A stretch of DNA of 64,000 nt from Kribbella capetownensis (lineage in GTDB: Bacteria; Actinomycetota; Actinomycetes; Propionibacteriales; Kribbellaceae), in NCBI RefSeq assembly GCF_004331485.1, contig NZ_SJKD01000009.1, positions 186,001 to 250,000 of the forward strand, in the 5' to 3' direction. Shown here piece after piece: positions 1 through 8,099 of the stretch; position 1 is the first letter of the stretch, and each line of letters opens with the position of its first letter. A program made the position numbers and the translations under genes. Below the pieces are notes generated by a model. The model was not told where the DNA came from, made no database searches, and worked only from the letters and a program-made list of their open reading frames with translations.

Positions 1-35
1 CAGGATCCGGCTCCGAACACCGCTACCTTCGTCAT
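1..35 (-). CDS. gpsA: NAD(P)H-dependent glycerol-3-phosphate dehydrogenase, N-terminal fragment
   Basis: Only the first 11 codons lie in the window. They read MTKVAVFGAGS and the next codon begins TGG, which is the start of a Rossmann GxGxW nucleotide-binding loop (GAGSW) typical of GpsA. The start codon overlaps the stop of the upstream acyltransferase gene by ATGA, so the two are probably translated as a pair. GpsA makes sn-glycerol-3-phosphate, the substrate line that PlsC-type acyltransferases feed into phospholipid synthesis, which fits the pairing. Other Rossmann dehydrogenases begin similarly, so the name rests on the loop plus context. Confidence 0.7.
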   Translation of the reverse strand, partial: MTKVAVFGAGS

Positions 36-829
36 GCCGTCTCCTCACCATCGTCGGCTGCACGGGCCTTGCGCAGGTCGTAGAGCTCCTTCGGCGGGGT
101 CTCACCGCGCAGCTCGCCCAGAGTGGCAGCGACCTCGGCCATGATCACCTCGGTTGCCTGGTGCAACAGCGAGTTGGTGATCGGCTTGCCCTGGAACGCG
201 CTCAGGTCGACCGGCTTGCCGGCCCGCACCAGCAGCGTCTTGCGCGGCAGCAGCCGGATCCGCACGCCGCGGCCGGTGTAGGACTTGATGACCTCCTGGG
301 CGCCCCAGTTGGCGATCGGGACCACCGGACAGCCGGTCATCAAGGCGATCCGGGCGGCGCCGGTCTTGCCGGTCATCGGCCACATCGCCGGGTCACGGGT
401 GATCGTGCCCTCGGGGTAGACGCCGACGCACTCGCCCCGCTCGACCGCCGCGACCGCGTCCCGGAACGCGTCCGCGGCCTGGGTGGAGTCCCGATAGACC
501 GGGATCTGGCCGGCGCTGGTGATGATCCGGCCGAGCACCGGCAGCTTGAACAGCGACGCCTTGCCCAGGAACCGCGGGATCCGCCGGCACTCCCAGATGA
601 AGTACCCGAGCACGACCGGGTCGAAATGCGAGATGTGGTTCGGCACGTAGACCACGCCGCCGGAGCGGGGCATGTTCTCCCGGCCGGTGAACGTGCACTT
701 GGTGAACACCAGCATGAACGGTTTCACGATCGCCACGATCAGGCCGAACCAGAAGCCCCGGGGTGGCCGGGGATCTTTCCGCTGCCCGTCCACTGCTGCC
801 TCCTGGTGCTCGTGCCTGCCATCCGTCAT
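32..829 (-). CDS. plsC: 1-acyl-sn-glycerol-3-phosphate acyltransferase (PlsC/LPLAT family)
   Basis: A 265-residue membrane-associated acyltransferase that transfers an acyl chain to lysophosphatidic acid in phospholipid synthesis. The catalytic H(X4)D motif is NHISHFD (His65, Asp70). The substrate-binding EGT motif is YPEGTITRD (Glu140). A hydrophobic segment at about residues 27-42 suits membrane association. The stop overlaps the gpsA start (ATGA), so they form a lipid-precursor operon. The first Met lies only 16 bases from the divergent cofC start. The Gln/Asp-rich first 20 residues are not family-conserved, so a later alternative start is possible. Confidence 0.88.
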   Translation of the reverse strand: MTDGRHEHQEAAVDGQRKDPRPPRGFWFGLIVAIVKPFMLVFTKCTFTGRENMPRSGGVVYVPNHISHFDPVVLGYFIWECRRIPRFLGKASLFKLPVLGRIITSAGQIPVYRDSTQAADAFRDAVAAVERGECVGVYPEGTITRDPAMWPMTGKTGAARIALMTGCPVVPIANWGAQEVIKSYTGRGVRIRLLPRKTLLVRAGKPVDLSAFQGKPITNSLLHQATEVIMAEVAATLGELRGETPPKELYDLRKARAADDGEETA

Positions 830-845
830 GGGAGAATCCTGCCTG

Positions 846-1517
846 ATGGCAGACCTACAGGTCGCTCCCTGGACCCTGGTGATCCCGGTGAAGCGTACGG
901 CGATCGCGAAGAGCCGGCTCGCTGCCGCCTACCCACAGCACCGTCCGGAGCTCGCGCGCGCCTTCGCCGTCGACACTACTGCGGCGGCCCTCACCTCTGC
1001 TCTCGTCCATGCTGTCCTGGTCGTGACCGACGATCCGGTGGTGTCCGCGGACGTCACCGCCGTCGGCGCGCGGGTGGTGCCGGACCTCCCGGCCGCGGGC
1101 CTCAACGAAGCCTTGCTGCATGGCGCCACTGTCGCCGCCGCGGAGTTCCCGGAGCACGGGGTCGTTGCCCTCTCCGCGGATCTGCCCGCGTTGCGGCCCG
1201 CCGAGCTGACCGCCGTACTGGCTGCTTGTGTGGCTCCGCGGTCGTTCGTCATCGACCGGCCCGGCACCGGTACGACGCTCCTCGCGGCACAGCCCGGGGT
1301 CGCGCTGGACCCGCGGTTCGGTGTGGGTTCCGCACTAGCCCACCAAGCGTCCGGGGCGATGCCGATCGAGTTGACCGGCATCGAGTCGGTACGCCGCGAC
1401 GTCGACACGGCAGCCGATCTGGCTCACGCCGTACAACTGGGCGTCGGTGAAGCGACCGCGGACGTGATGTCGCTCGTACTCGGCGCCGCGACGGGAACCG
1501 AGAGCCTCGCGGGCTGA
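846..1517 (+). CDS. cofC: 2-phospho-L-lactate guanylyltransferase (coenzyme F420 synthesis)
   Basis: 223 residues. CofC activates phospholactate (or phosphoenolpyruvate in mycobacteria) with GTP for transfer to the deazaflavin Fo in F420 synthesis. The N-terminus carries the family signature IPVKRTAIAKSRL, the nucleotide-binding segment of this MobA-like transferase fold. DDPVV and ALSADLPALRP supply the acidic metal-binding positions. The ATG at 846 was chosen because it starts just before this signature; a longer reading from 672 would run into plsC. It is transcribed divergently from plsC with almost no intergenic space. cobN or fbiA/B genes are not nearby. The assignment is strong. Confidence 0.88.
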   Translation: MADLQVAPWTLVIPVKRTAIAKSRLAAAYPQHRPELARAFAVDTTAAALTSALVHAVLVVTDDPVVSADVTAVGARVVPDLPAAGLNEALLHGATVAAAEFPEHGVVALSADLPALRPAELTAVLAACVAPRSFVIDRPGTGTTLLAAQPGVALDPRFGVGSALAHQASGAMPIELTGIESVRRDVDTAADLAHAVQLGVGEATADVMSLVLGAATGTESLAG

Positions 1518-1570
1518 CTGACCGGGGTGGTGGGGTGGGCGACGAATCAACACTGCTTTAGGTTGAGGGC

Positions 1571-1777
1571 ATGCAGGCAACTGTGAGCCGCTATGACACC
1601 GAGACGTTCTCCGGCGCGGTGCTGACCGACACCGGGATCGAGCTGCCCTTCACCGTGCACGCGGTCGCGAACACTCCGGTCCGCCATCTGCGCGTAGGCC
1701 AGCGGGTCCGGATCGAGACCACCGGCTCGGGCGCGGATCTCAGCGTGACCAGGGTGGATTTCGGCACCGTGCTGTAG
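1571..1777 (+). CDS. small cold-shock-domain-like protein
   Basis: A 68-residue protein preceded by a GAGGG-type ribosome site and closed by a strong terminator. The pattern is beta-rich: MQATVSRYD, a Gly/Ala/Val turn, ELPF, then LRVGQRVRIE near residues 44-53. The segment 'LRVGQRV' and overall size resemble cold-shock (OB-fold) proteins common beside cofC/hup in actinomycetes. The RNP1 aromatic signature of true CspA is weak, so nucleic-acid binding is an inference. It runs convergently with hup. Confidence 0.6.
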   Translation: MQATVSRYDTETFSGAVLTDTGIELPFTVHAVANTPVRHLRVGQRVRIETTGSGADLSVTRVDFGTVL

Positions 1778-1818
1778 AAGGTTGCCAAAGGCATCGTGAC
1801 ACGGCGCTGTGCACACGG

Positions 1819-1858
1819 CGAAGGCCGGTCGCCCCTGGAGTGGGGTGACCGGCCTTCG
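1819..1858. terminator. bidirectional hairpin terminator between small ORF and hup
   Basis: A perfect 12-bp inverted repeat (CGAAGGCCGGTC / GACCGGCCTTCG) with an inner CCCC/GGGG extension lies between two convergent genes. No U-run follows, which is common in high-GC actinomycetes. Confidence 0.8.
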
Positions 1859-1893
1859 CTGTAGTGCGTACTGCGGTGCTGCAGTGCTGAAGG

Positions 1894-2466
1894 TCAGCGA
1901 GACGATGCGCGCTTCGCCGGAGCCTTCTTGGCGGGGGCCTTCTTGGCCGGCGCCTTCTTGGCCACGGTCGCCTTCTTCGCCGGAGCCTTCTTGGCCACGG
2001 TCTTGGCCGGGGCCTTCTTGGCCACGGTCTTGGCCGGCGCCTTCTTGGCAACCGTCTTGGTGGCCGTCGCCCTCTTGGCGGCGGTCTTGGTCGCCGCGGC
2101 CTTGGCCGGAGCGGCCTTCTTCGCCGGGGCGGCCGCCTTGGTGGCGGTCGCGGCCGGCTTCGGCACGACGAGCTTCGGCAGCTTCTTCGCGCCGGAGACA
2201 ACGGCCTTCAGCTCCGCACCCGCGCGGAACTTCGGAACCACGGTCTTCTTGGCACGCTTGGTCTCACCGGTCCGCGGGTTGCGCACGATGCGCGCCCCAC
2301 GCTCGATGGCCTCGAAGGCACCGAAACCGGTGATGGCGACCTTGCCACCCTTTTTGGTCAGCTCGCGCTCCACGGTGTCGATCACCGATTCCAGTGCGTG
2401 CTGGGCCTGGCGGCGGTTTCCGTCGAAGTGCACTGCGAGCGCTTCGACCAACTGGCTCTTGTTCAC
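1894..2466 (-). CDS. hup: HU-family histone-like nucleoid protein with Lys/Ala-rich tail
   Basis: 190 residues, GTG start behind GGAGGG. Residues 1-90 form a standard HU domain: MNKSQLVEALA, the GFGAFE turn, and the DNA-contacting arm around RNPRTGE. Residues 105-190 are a basic tail made of repeated (A)KKAPAK(T/K) units, as in mycobacterial HupB and Streptomyces HupS. HU bends and compacts DNA; the tail resembles the histone H1 C-terminus and is the usual site of lysine modification in that family. Single gene with its own upstream region and a terminator below it. Tail length may vary by repeat slippage. Confidence 0.93.
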   Translation of the reverse strand: MNKSQLVEALAVHFDGNRRQAQHALESVIDTVERELTKKGGKVAITGFGAFEAIERGARIVRNPRTGETKRAKKTVVPKFRAGAELKAVVSGAKKLPKLVVPKPAATATKAAAPAKKAAPAKAAATKTAAKRATATKTVAKKAPAKTVAKKAPAKTVAKKAPAKKATVAKKAPAKKAPAKKAPAKRASSR

Positions 2467-2520
2467 TGCTTCCCTCCGTGAACACTAGGCGTCGAGCACA
2501 GCGCTCGATCTCACGTGAAC

Positions 2521-2547
2521 GTTATGGACTCAAGTGCCAGTTCACAA
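2521..2547 (-). promoter_or_regulatory. possible hup promoter
   Basis: On the minus strand TTGTGA and CATAAC are separated by 15 bases in an AT-richer patch about 55 bases upstream of hup. The spacer is short, so this is only a candidate. The rest of 2467-2680 holds a GGCCC/GGGCC hairpin (2608-2621) that may end corA transcription. Confidence 0.3.
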
Positions 2548-2680
2548 ACACCAACGCGGCAATTCGGCCTTGTTTTGGGCGATTCGTGCCACAATTTGGC
2601 CCGATCCGGCCCTTACGGGCCTTCAGAATCCCTGCTGAGCAACGATCCGATGCCCATCCGTGACCGGGTGGAAGCCGCCT

Positions 2681-3835
2681 TCACAACCAGCCGCGGCGCT
2701 TGAAGATCTGGTGCAGACCCCCGCAGACCAACGCCATCAGGCCGATCGCGAAGGGGTAGCCGAACTGCCAGTGCAGCTCGGGCATGCTGTCGAAGTTCAT
2801 CCCGTAGACGGTGCCGATCAGCGTCGGTGCGAACAGGATCGCCGCCCACGCGGAGATCCGCTTCACCTCTTCGTTCTGCTCGCTGCTGGCGATCGCGAGA
2901 CTCTTCATCTCCTCGTTCTGCTGCTGGGCCACCAGGGTCGCGTTCACGGTCAGGATGTCGCGCAGCAGTTCGCGGAATCCGTCGACCTTCTCCACCACCT
3001 CGGTGACGTGGTCAGCGACATCGCGCAGCGAACGCTGCAGCTCCTCGTCGATGCCGTACTTCTCGAATCCGCCGCGCAACGCCTCGAGGATCGCGACCAG
3101 CGGCCGGGTCGCGCGCTGGAACTCGATCACCTCGCGGGACAGTTCGTAGATGCGCCGCGACACCTTCGGATCGCCGCGGAACACCTCGGTCTCGATCTCG
3201 TCGATGTCGTTCTCGAGGCCGGCCACCACCGGTGCGTACCCGTCGACGACCTTGTCCATGATCGCGTAGAGCACGGCCTCGGTGCCGCGGTCGAGCAACT
3301 CGGGGTCGCGTTCGACCCGGCGCCGTACCGCGGCCAGGTTGGGCGCCTCGGCATGCCGGACCGTCACCACGAAGTCCGGGCCGACGAACACGTGCACCTC
3401 GCCGAACTCGACCTCCTCGGTCGCGTCCCGGTAGCGGGCTGCCTTCAGTACGACGAACAACGTGTCGCCGTAACGCTCCAGTTTCGGCCGCTGATGGGCC
3501 TGGATGGCGTCCTCGATGGCCAACTCGTGCAGGTCGAACTCCTGGGCCAGGGACGCGAGTTCGCGCCGGTCCGGCCGGTACAGGCCGATCCAGGCCAGGC
3601 TCTTGGGCGCCTTGTGCAGCACGCGATAGGTCTCGGCCAGCGAACCCGGCGACGCGACCCGGCGGCCGTCGCAGTAGATCGCACTGTCGACGACGCTGTG
3701 TCCCTTGGGCTTCGGCTGGTCGCGCGGCTTCTCGGCCGGCTCGACGACCGGAGCAAGGGCATGCTTGCGGGCGGCGGTACGAAGCGACGGGGTGCGGCCG
3801 AAGGCGCGCAGCGTGCGCAGACGCAGGTCGGACAT
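2681..3835 (-). CDS. corA: CorA-family Mg2+/Co2+ channel
   Basis: 384 residues from the ATG at 3835, chosen because GGAGG sits just upstream; a longer reading to 3910 has no such site. The C-terminus has the family hallmark YGMNF at the mouth of the first membrane helix, followed by a second helix (FAIGLMALVCGGL) and a basic tail (FKRRGWL). The large N-terminal part is the cytoplasmic funnel with long helices. CorA channels pass Mg2+ (sometimes Co2+/Ni2+) and gate on internal Mg2+. The long structured 5' region (see 3943-3998) suggests RNA-level control. The metal preference cannot be read from sequence. Confidence 0.9.
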   Translation of the reverse strand: MSDLRLRTLRAFGRTPSLRTAARKHALAPVVEPAEKPRDQPKPKGHSVVDSAIYCDGRRVASPGSLAETYRVLHKAPKSLAWIGLYRPDRRELASLAQEFDLHELAIEDAIQAHQRPKLERYGDTLFVVLKAARYRDATEEVEFGEVHVFVGPDFVVTVRHAEAPNLAAVRRRVERDPELLDRGTEAVLYAIMDKVVDGYAPVVAGLENDIDEIETEVFRGDPKVSRRIYELSREVIEFQRATRPLVAILEALRGGFEKYGIDEELQRSLRDVADHVTEVVEKVDGFRELLRDILTVNATLVAQQQNEEMKSLAIASSEQNEEVKRISAWAAILFAPTLIGTVYGMNFDSMPELHWQFGYPFAIGLMALVCGGLHQIFKRRGWL

Positions 3836-3942
3836 GAGTCCTCCAGGTGCGGTGAGGCAAGCGAGTGATGGGCACGCGTCTGCCCGACCCCCACGGCACT
3901 CAAGCCGCAACTACCAGAGGATTCCGCCTCTCAAGGTCGAGC

Positions 3943-3998
3943 GAGACCGGTATGTCTGGAGGGATCGCTGGTCATCAGCGCCTCACCTCCTCGGTCTC
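3943..3998 (-). ncRNA. compact structured RNA element in the corA leader
   Basis: On the minus strand three nested stems are visible. GAGACCG/CGGTCTC (3992-3998 with 3943-3949) closes the element. GGAGG/CCTCC (3986-3990 with 3958-3962) is next. CGCTG/CAGCG caps it, with loop ATGAC. A second hairpin, GAGAGG/CCTCTG, follows at 3915-3931 before the corA start. The string AGGTGAGGC also occurs at the 5' end of M-box Mg2+ riboswitches, but the rest does not match that class. I call it an unassigned cis-regulatory candidate. Confidence 0.45.
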
Positions 3999-4042
3999 GC
4001 AAGCCTTGTTCTGACAACCCGGTAAGGGTAACACCAGAGTTA

Positions 4043-4075
4043 TCGCCGCCGATGTGCTGCGCGTTACGGCGGCGA
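4043..4075 (-). terminator. hairpin terminator after leuD
   Basis: TCGCCGCC / GGCGGCGA inverted repeat with a 17-base loop, starting 15 bases past the leuD stop. No U-run. Confidence 0.5.
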
Positions 4076-4089
4076 CAACTCCAGATGTC

Positions 4090-4689
4090 TCAGGCCTTCG
4101 CCGGCAGCGTGGCCGGCTTGAAGGCGGGCCGGGTCGCCTCGTACGCGGCGATGTCGGCCTCGTGGGACAAGGTGATGCCGACGTCGTCGAGCCCGTTCAG
4201 CAACCGGTAGCGGGTGTAGTCGTCGATCTCGAACGGCGCCGAGACGTCACCGGCGGAGATCGTCTTGTGCTCCAGGTCGACGGTCACCTTGGTGCCCGGG
4301 TCGGCCTCGATCGTGGTCCACAGCCGCTCCACGACGTCCTGCTCGACCAGGGCCGCGAGCAGCCCGGCCTTGCCCGAGTTGCCGCGGAAGATGTCGCCGA
4401 ACCGCGACGACACCACGACCCGGAACCCGTAGTCGAGCAGGGCCCAGACCGCGTGCTCGCGCGACGATCCGGTGCCGAAGTCCGGTCCGGCCACGAGCAC
4501 CGAGACACCGCCGTACTCGGGCTGGTTCAAGACGAACTCGGGGTCGTTGCGCCAGGCCGCGAACAGCCCGTCCTCGAAGCCGGTCCGGGTGACCCGCTTC
4601 AGGTAGACCGCCGGGATGATCTGGTCGGTGTCGACGTTGCTGCGGCGCAGCGGGGCCGCCGTACCGATGTGCTGGGTGAAGGCTTCCAT
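4090..4689 (-). CDS. leuD: 3-isopropylmalate dehydratase small subunit
   Basis: 199 residues. LeuD is the swivelling domain of the aconitase-like isomerase that converts 2-isopropylmalate to 3-isopropylmalate in leucine synthesis; it pairs with LeuC. Visible signatures are NVDTDQIIPA near the start, DFGTGSSREHA (substrate-binding loop) and FGDIFRGNSGK. The ATG at 4689 is 14 bases after the leuC stop and has the standard MEAFTQH start. It is co-transcribed with leuC. Confidence 0.96.
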   Translation of the reverse strand: MEAFTQHIGTAAPLRRSNVDTDQIIPAVYLKRVTRTGFEDGLFAAWRNDPEFVLNQPEYGGVSVLVAGPDFGTGSSREHAVWALLDYGFRVVVSSRFGDIFRGNSGKAGLLAALVEQDVVERLWTTIEADPGTKVTVDLEHKTISAGDVSAPFEIDDYTRYRLLNGLDDVGITLSHEADIAAYEATRPAFKPATLPAKA

Positions 4690-4703
4690 TCTTCCTCTGC
4701 TCC

Positions 4704-6134
4704 TCAGACGTTCTCGGGTACGGCGACATCGACCGGCGGCAGGTCCGCCGGGGCGGCGAGCGTCCCGGTGACCGCAGTCGCGGCGGCAACCAGCGGGGAC
4801 ACCAAGTGGGTCCGGCCGCCCTTGCCCTGACGTCCTTCGAAGTTCCGGTTCGAGGTGGAGGCGCTGCGCTCCCCCGGGGCCAACTGGTCCGGGTTCATGC
4901 CCAGGCACATCGAGCATCCGGCCCCACGCCATTCGGCGCCGGCGTCCTTGAAGATCGCGTCCAGGCCCTCGGCCTCGGCCTGCAACCGGACCCGGCCCGA
5001 TCCCGGCACGACGAGCATCCGGGTGCCCTCGGCAACCTTCCGGCCGGCCAGCACTCCGGCTGCGGCGCGCAGGTCCTCGATCCGGCCGTTGGTGCAGGAG
5101 CCCAGGAACACTGTGTCCACGTGGATCTCGCGCATCGGCGTACCGGCGGTCAGGCCCATGTACTCCAGCGCCCGCTCGGCGGCGCGCTTGTCGTTCTCGT
5201 TGGCGAAGGCGTCCGGCGACGGGACGGACTCCGACAGCGGAATGCCCTGGCCGGGGTTGGTGCCCCAGGTGACGAACGGCGTGATGTCCTCGGCGCGCAG
5301 TACGACCTCACGGTCGAAGGTCGCGTCCGCGTCGGTGGCCAGGCTCTTCCAGTACTCGACCGCGGCTTCCCAGTCGACGCCCTGCGGCGCGTGCGGCTTG
5401 TCCTGCAGGTAGGAGAACGTGGTCTCGTCCGGCGCGATCATGCCGGCCTTCGCGCCCCACTCGATCGACATGTTGCAGATCGTCATCCGGGCTTCCATGC
5501 TCAGCGCGCGGATCGCCTCACCGCGGTACTCGACGATGTAGCCCTGGCCGCCGCCGGTGCCGACCTGCGCGATCAGCGCGAGCACCAGGTCCTTCGCCGA
5601 GACGCCGTCGGGCAGTACGCCGTCGACCGTGACAGCCATCGTCTTCGGCCGGGCCTGCATCAGCGTCTGGGTGGCCAGCACGTGCTCGACCTCGCTGGTG
5701 CCGATGCCGAAGGCAATCGCGCCGAACGCGCCGTGCGTGCTGGTGTGGCTGTCGCCGCAGACCACGGTCATGCCGGGCTGGGTCAGTCCGAGCTGCGGGC
5801 CGATCACGTGGACGACGCCCTGGTCCGGGTCGCCGAGGGTGTGGATCCGGATGCCGAACTCCTCGGCGTTCTTGCGCAGCGTGTCGACCTGGGTGCGCGA
5901 CACCGGGTCGGCGATCGGCTTGTCCACGTCGTACGTCGGGACGTTGTGATCCTCGGTGGCGATGGTCAGGTCCGGGCGCCGGACCTGCCGGCCGCCCAGC
6001 CGGAGGCCGTCGAACGCCTGCGGACTGGTCACCTCGTGAACCAGGTGGAGGTCGATGTAGAGGAGGTCGGGTTCCCCGTCGGCATGGCGCACGACGTGCG
6101 CATCCCACACCTTTTCCGACAACGTCCTACCCAT
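4704..6134 (-). CDS. leuC: 3-isopropylmalate dehydratase large subunit
   Basis: 476 residues, aconitase fold, carrying the [4Fe-4S] cluster of isopropylmalate isomerase. The cluster cysteines lie in VVCGDSHTSTHGAFG, GSCTNGR and AGCSMCLGMNPDQL. The start ATG follows a strong AAGGAGGAGAAG ribosome site. It is divergent from a NdgR/LtbR-type IclR regulator, the classical neighbour of leuCD in actinobacteria, which is expected to control it. Confidence 0.97.
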   Translation of the reverse strand: MGRTLSEKVWDAHVVRHADGEPDLLYIDLHLVHEVTSPQAFDGLRLGGRQVRRPDLTIATEDHNVPTYDVDKPIADPVSRTQVDTLRKNAEEFGIRIHTLGDPDQGVVHVIGPQLGLTQPGMTVVCGDSHTSTHGAFGAIAFGIGTSEVEHVLATQTLMQARPKTMAVTVDGVLPDGVSAKDLVLALIAQVGTGGGQGYIVEYRGEAIRALSMEARMTICNMSIEWGAKAGMIAPDETTFSYLQDKPHAPQGVDWEAAVEYWKSLATDADATFDREVVLRAEDITPFVTWGTNPGQGIPLSESVPSPDAFANENDKRAAERALEYMGLTAGTPMREIHVDTVFLGSCTNGRIEDLRAAAGVLAGRKVAEGTRMLVVPGSGRVRLQAEAEGLDAIFKDAGAEWRGAGCSMCLGMNPDQLAPGERSASTSNRNFEGRQGKGGRTHLVSPLVAAATAVTGTLAAPADLPPVDVAVPENV

Positions 6135-6258
6135 CAGACTTCTCCTCCTTGGATACTTTTTCCCAACCCCACCGCCCCGGTCGAGGCGTCTGGTGAGGTG
6201 CTGTATCGCTCACAGTGCTCTCGATCGGGTCACGGAAGCGACTTGCGTTCCACGATTC

Positions 6259-6277
6259 GAGACGGCAATATCGTCTC
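6259..6277. promoter_or_regulatory. inverted repeat in the leuC/IclR divergent promoter
   Basis: GAGACG-GCAATAT-CGTCTC is a perfect 6-bp inverted repeat with a 7-base AT-rich centre. It ends directly at the ATG of the IclR gene. Its place suggests an operator for that regulator. Confidence 0.45.
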
Positions 6278-6997
6278 ATGGACAACTCTAGCGGAGTCGG
6301 CGTTCTCGACAAAGCAGCCCTCGTTCTGTCCGCCCTCGAGTCCGGGCCGGCGACCCTGGCCGGCCTGGTGGCGGCCACGGGGCTGGCCCGTCCGACGGCA
6401 CACCGGCTGGCGGTGGCGCTGGAGCACCACCGGCTGGTCGGGCGCGACATGCAGGGCCGGTTCGTGCTCGGCCCGCGGCTCAGCGAGTTGGCCTCGGCCG
6501 CCGGTGAGGACCGGCTGCTCGCGACCGCCGGCCCGGTGCTGGCGCGGCTGCGGGACATCACCGGTGAGTCGGCGCAGTTGTTCCGCCGCCAGGGTGAGTA
6601 CCGCGTGTGCGTCGCGGCCGCCGAGCGCCCGTCTGGCCTGCGGGACACTGTGCCGGTCGGCAGTCAGTTGACCATGGCGGCCGGCTCCGCGGCCCAGATC
6701 CTGCTGGCCTGGGAGGACCCGGAGCGGATGCACCGCGGTCTGCACAACGCCACCTTCAACGCGGCCGCCCTGGCCGGCGTACGGCGCCGCGGCTGGGCCC
6801 ACTCGGTCGGCGAACGCGAGCAGGGTGTCGCGTCGGTCTCCGCTCCGGTGCGTTCCCCGTCCGGCAAGGTGATCGCGGCCGTGTCCGTCTCCGGCCCGAT
6901 CGAGCGCTTGTCCCGCCAGCCCGGCCGGATGCACGCCCCCGCGGTGATGGCCGCCGCCGAACGGCTCTCGGAGGCCCTGCGCCGCGCCTCGGAGTAG
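6278..6997 (+). CDS. IclR-family regulator, NdgR/LtbR type
   Basis: 239 residues from ATG 6278. The N-terminal winged helix (about residues 8-70) contains LAGLVAATGLARPTAHRL as recognition helix. The C-terminal IclR effector domain follows. The alternative start at 6215 would read through the operator-like repeat, so the later ATG is preferred. In Streptomyces (NdgR) and Corynebacterium (LtbR) the orthologue beside leuCD controls leucine and other amino-acid genes. Orthology is inferred from position and domain layout. Confidence 0.85.
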   Translation: MDNSSGVGVLDKAALVLSALESGPATLAGLVAATGLARPTAHRLAVALEHHRLVGRDMQGRFVLGPRLSELASAAGEDRLLATAGPVLARLRDITGESAQLFRRQGEYRVCVAAAERPSGLRDTVPVGSQLTMAAGSAAQILLAWEDPERMHRGLHNATFNAAALAGVRRRGWAHSVGEREQGVASVSAPVRSPSGKVIAAVSVSGPIERLSRQPGRMHAPAVMAAAERLSEALRRASE

Positions 6998-7031
6998 TCG
7001 AACGCCTGCGATCGAGCTGCCCCGCCGGCGT

Positions 7032-7409
7032 TCAGCCCCCGTACGGCACCGTGAGGATCTCGAGGTTGTGCCCGTCGGGATCGTCCCAGTAGAGGCCACG
7101 TCCGCCGTCGTTGGTGTTGATCTCACCGTCGCGGCGATGGAACGGGTCGGCCCAGTAGGTCAGTCCGCGCTCGACGATCCGGGCGTGGATCTGGTCGAAC
7201 TCCTCCTCGCTGACGAGGAAGGCGTAGTGCTGCCGGTGTGGCTGCCCGTGGTCGTCGGCGAAGTCCAGCGTCGTGCCGTTCCCGAGTTGCACCACCGCGA
7301 ACGGCCCGTAGCTGGTCGGATCGCCGAGTCCGAGGATCCCGGCCAGGAAGCGCGCCGACGCCTCCTTGTCAGTGCAGTTCACGATGGTGTGGTTGAACTC
7401 GACGGTCAT
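7032..7409 (-). CDS. VOC-family (glyoxalase/dioxygenase-like) protein
   Basis: 125 residues, one vicinal-oxygen-chelate module. The pattern is FNHTIVNCTD (first His), HYAFLVSEEEFD (second His) and the closing GRGLYWDDPDGHNLEIL with Asp-Gly-His-x-x-Glu. Such proteins bind a divalent metal and act as dioxygenases, isomerases or resistance proteins; the substrate is not deducible. Start ATG 7409 gives the usual MTVEFNH opening. It is divergent from the HdeD gene. Confidence 0.85.
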   Translation of the reverse strand: MTVEFNHTIVNCTDKEASARFLAGILGLGDPTSYGPFAVVQLGNGTTLDFADDHGQPHRQHYAFLVSEEEFDQIHARIVERGLTYWADPFHRRDGEINTNDGGRGLYWDDPDGHNLEILTVPYGG

Positions 7410-7526
7410 GACCTCAGCGTAGGCCGATCTGGTCTCTTCAGGGTCGCTCTCCGCACCCGTTGTGCATTCGGGTGAGCGGGGTGACCATGAAGCTTGAGTG
7501 CTCTGGGAGCTCAAGGAGGTCTGGCC

Positions 7527-8093
7527 ATGGATCGGGATTGGCTCACACTCGGTTGGAAGATGCTGCTCGTCCGCGGGGCGATCGGCATCGTCTTCGGGAT
7601 TCTCGCGATCATCTGGCCGATCGAAACGGCCATCGCGCTGGCAGTGCTGTGGGGTGTCTGGGCCCTTGCGGACGGCATCGGTTCGATCGTGCAGGCGTTC
7701 CAGCCGGAATCGAAAGGCAACCGGATCTGGCTCGTGGTGCTCGGCGTCATCGCCCTGCTCGCGGCGTTCTTCGCGATCGTCCATCCGGGAATGGCCGCGA
7801 AGACACTGACATGGATCCTCGGCATCTGGCTGATCGTCCGCGGTCTGTTCGAACTGTTCGGTGCCTTCACCAACAACCACGTCATGCCCCGCTGGCTGCT
7901 CGTCGTGAGCGGTGCCCTGTCGATCCTGATCGGCGTCCTCTTCGTCACGAACCCGGGTGCGTCCGCGGTCGGCATCGCCGTACTCCTCGGGGTGACCGCC
8001 CTGGTCTGGGGTGTCGTCCTGATCGCCGTCGGCCTCAGCGTCCGCCGCGACCTGAGCCACCCACCCCAGGCCACCACGCCGTCCCCGGCGTGA
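7527..8093 (+). CDS. HdeD-family membrane protein (DUF308)
   Basis: 188 residues, about six transmembrane helices arranged as three pairs. Repeated segments of the type GIVFGILAIIWP and GVLFVTNPG are typical of DUF308/HdeD repeats. The ATG at 7527 lies 6 bases after a perfect AAGGAGGT ribosome site; an upstream TTG reading would translate that site. HdeD takes part in acid resistance in E. coli, but in actinomycetes the role is unknown. Confidence 0.85.
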   Translation: MDRDWLTLGWKMLLVRGAIGIVFGILAIIWPIETAIALAVLWGVWALADGIGSIVQAFQPESKGNRIWLVVLGVIALLAAFFAIVHPGMAAKTLTWILGIWLIVRGLFELFGAFTNNHVMPRWLLVVSGALSILIGVLFVTNPGASAVGIAVLLGVTALVWGVVLIAVGLSVRRDLSHPPQATTPSPA

Positions 8094-8099
8094 CGGCAT

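Noticed and set aside
1928..2488. Plus-strand Phe/Leu/Ala repeat protein opposite hup
   Set aside because: It is the antisense of the Lys/Ala-rich tail; the repeats arise from the AAG-GCC codon pattern.
3836..4010. M-box (ykoK) Mg2+ riboswitch
   Set aside because: Only AGGTGAGGC matches; the later conserved M-box segments and the expected length are missing. Kept only as an unassigned structure.
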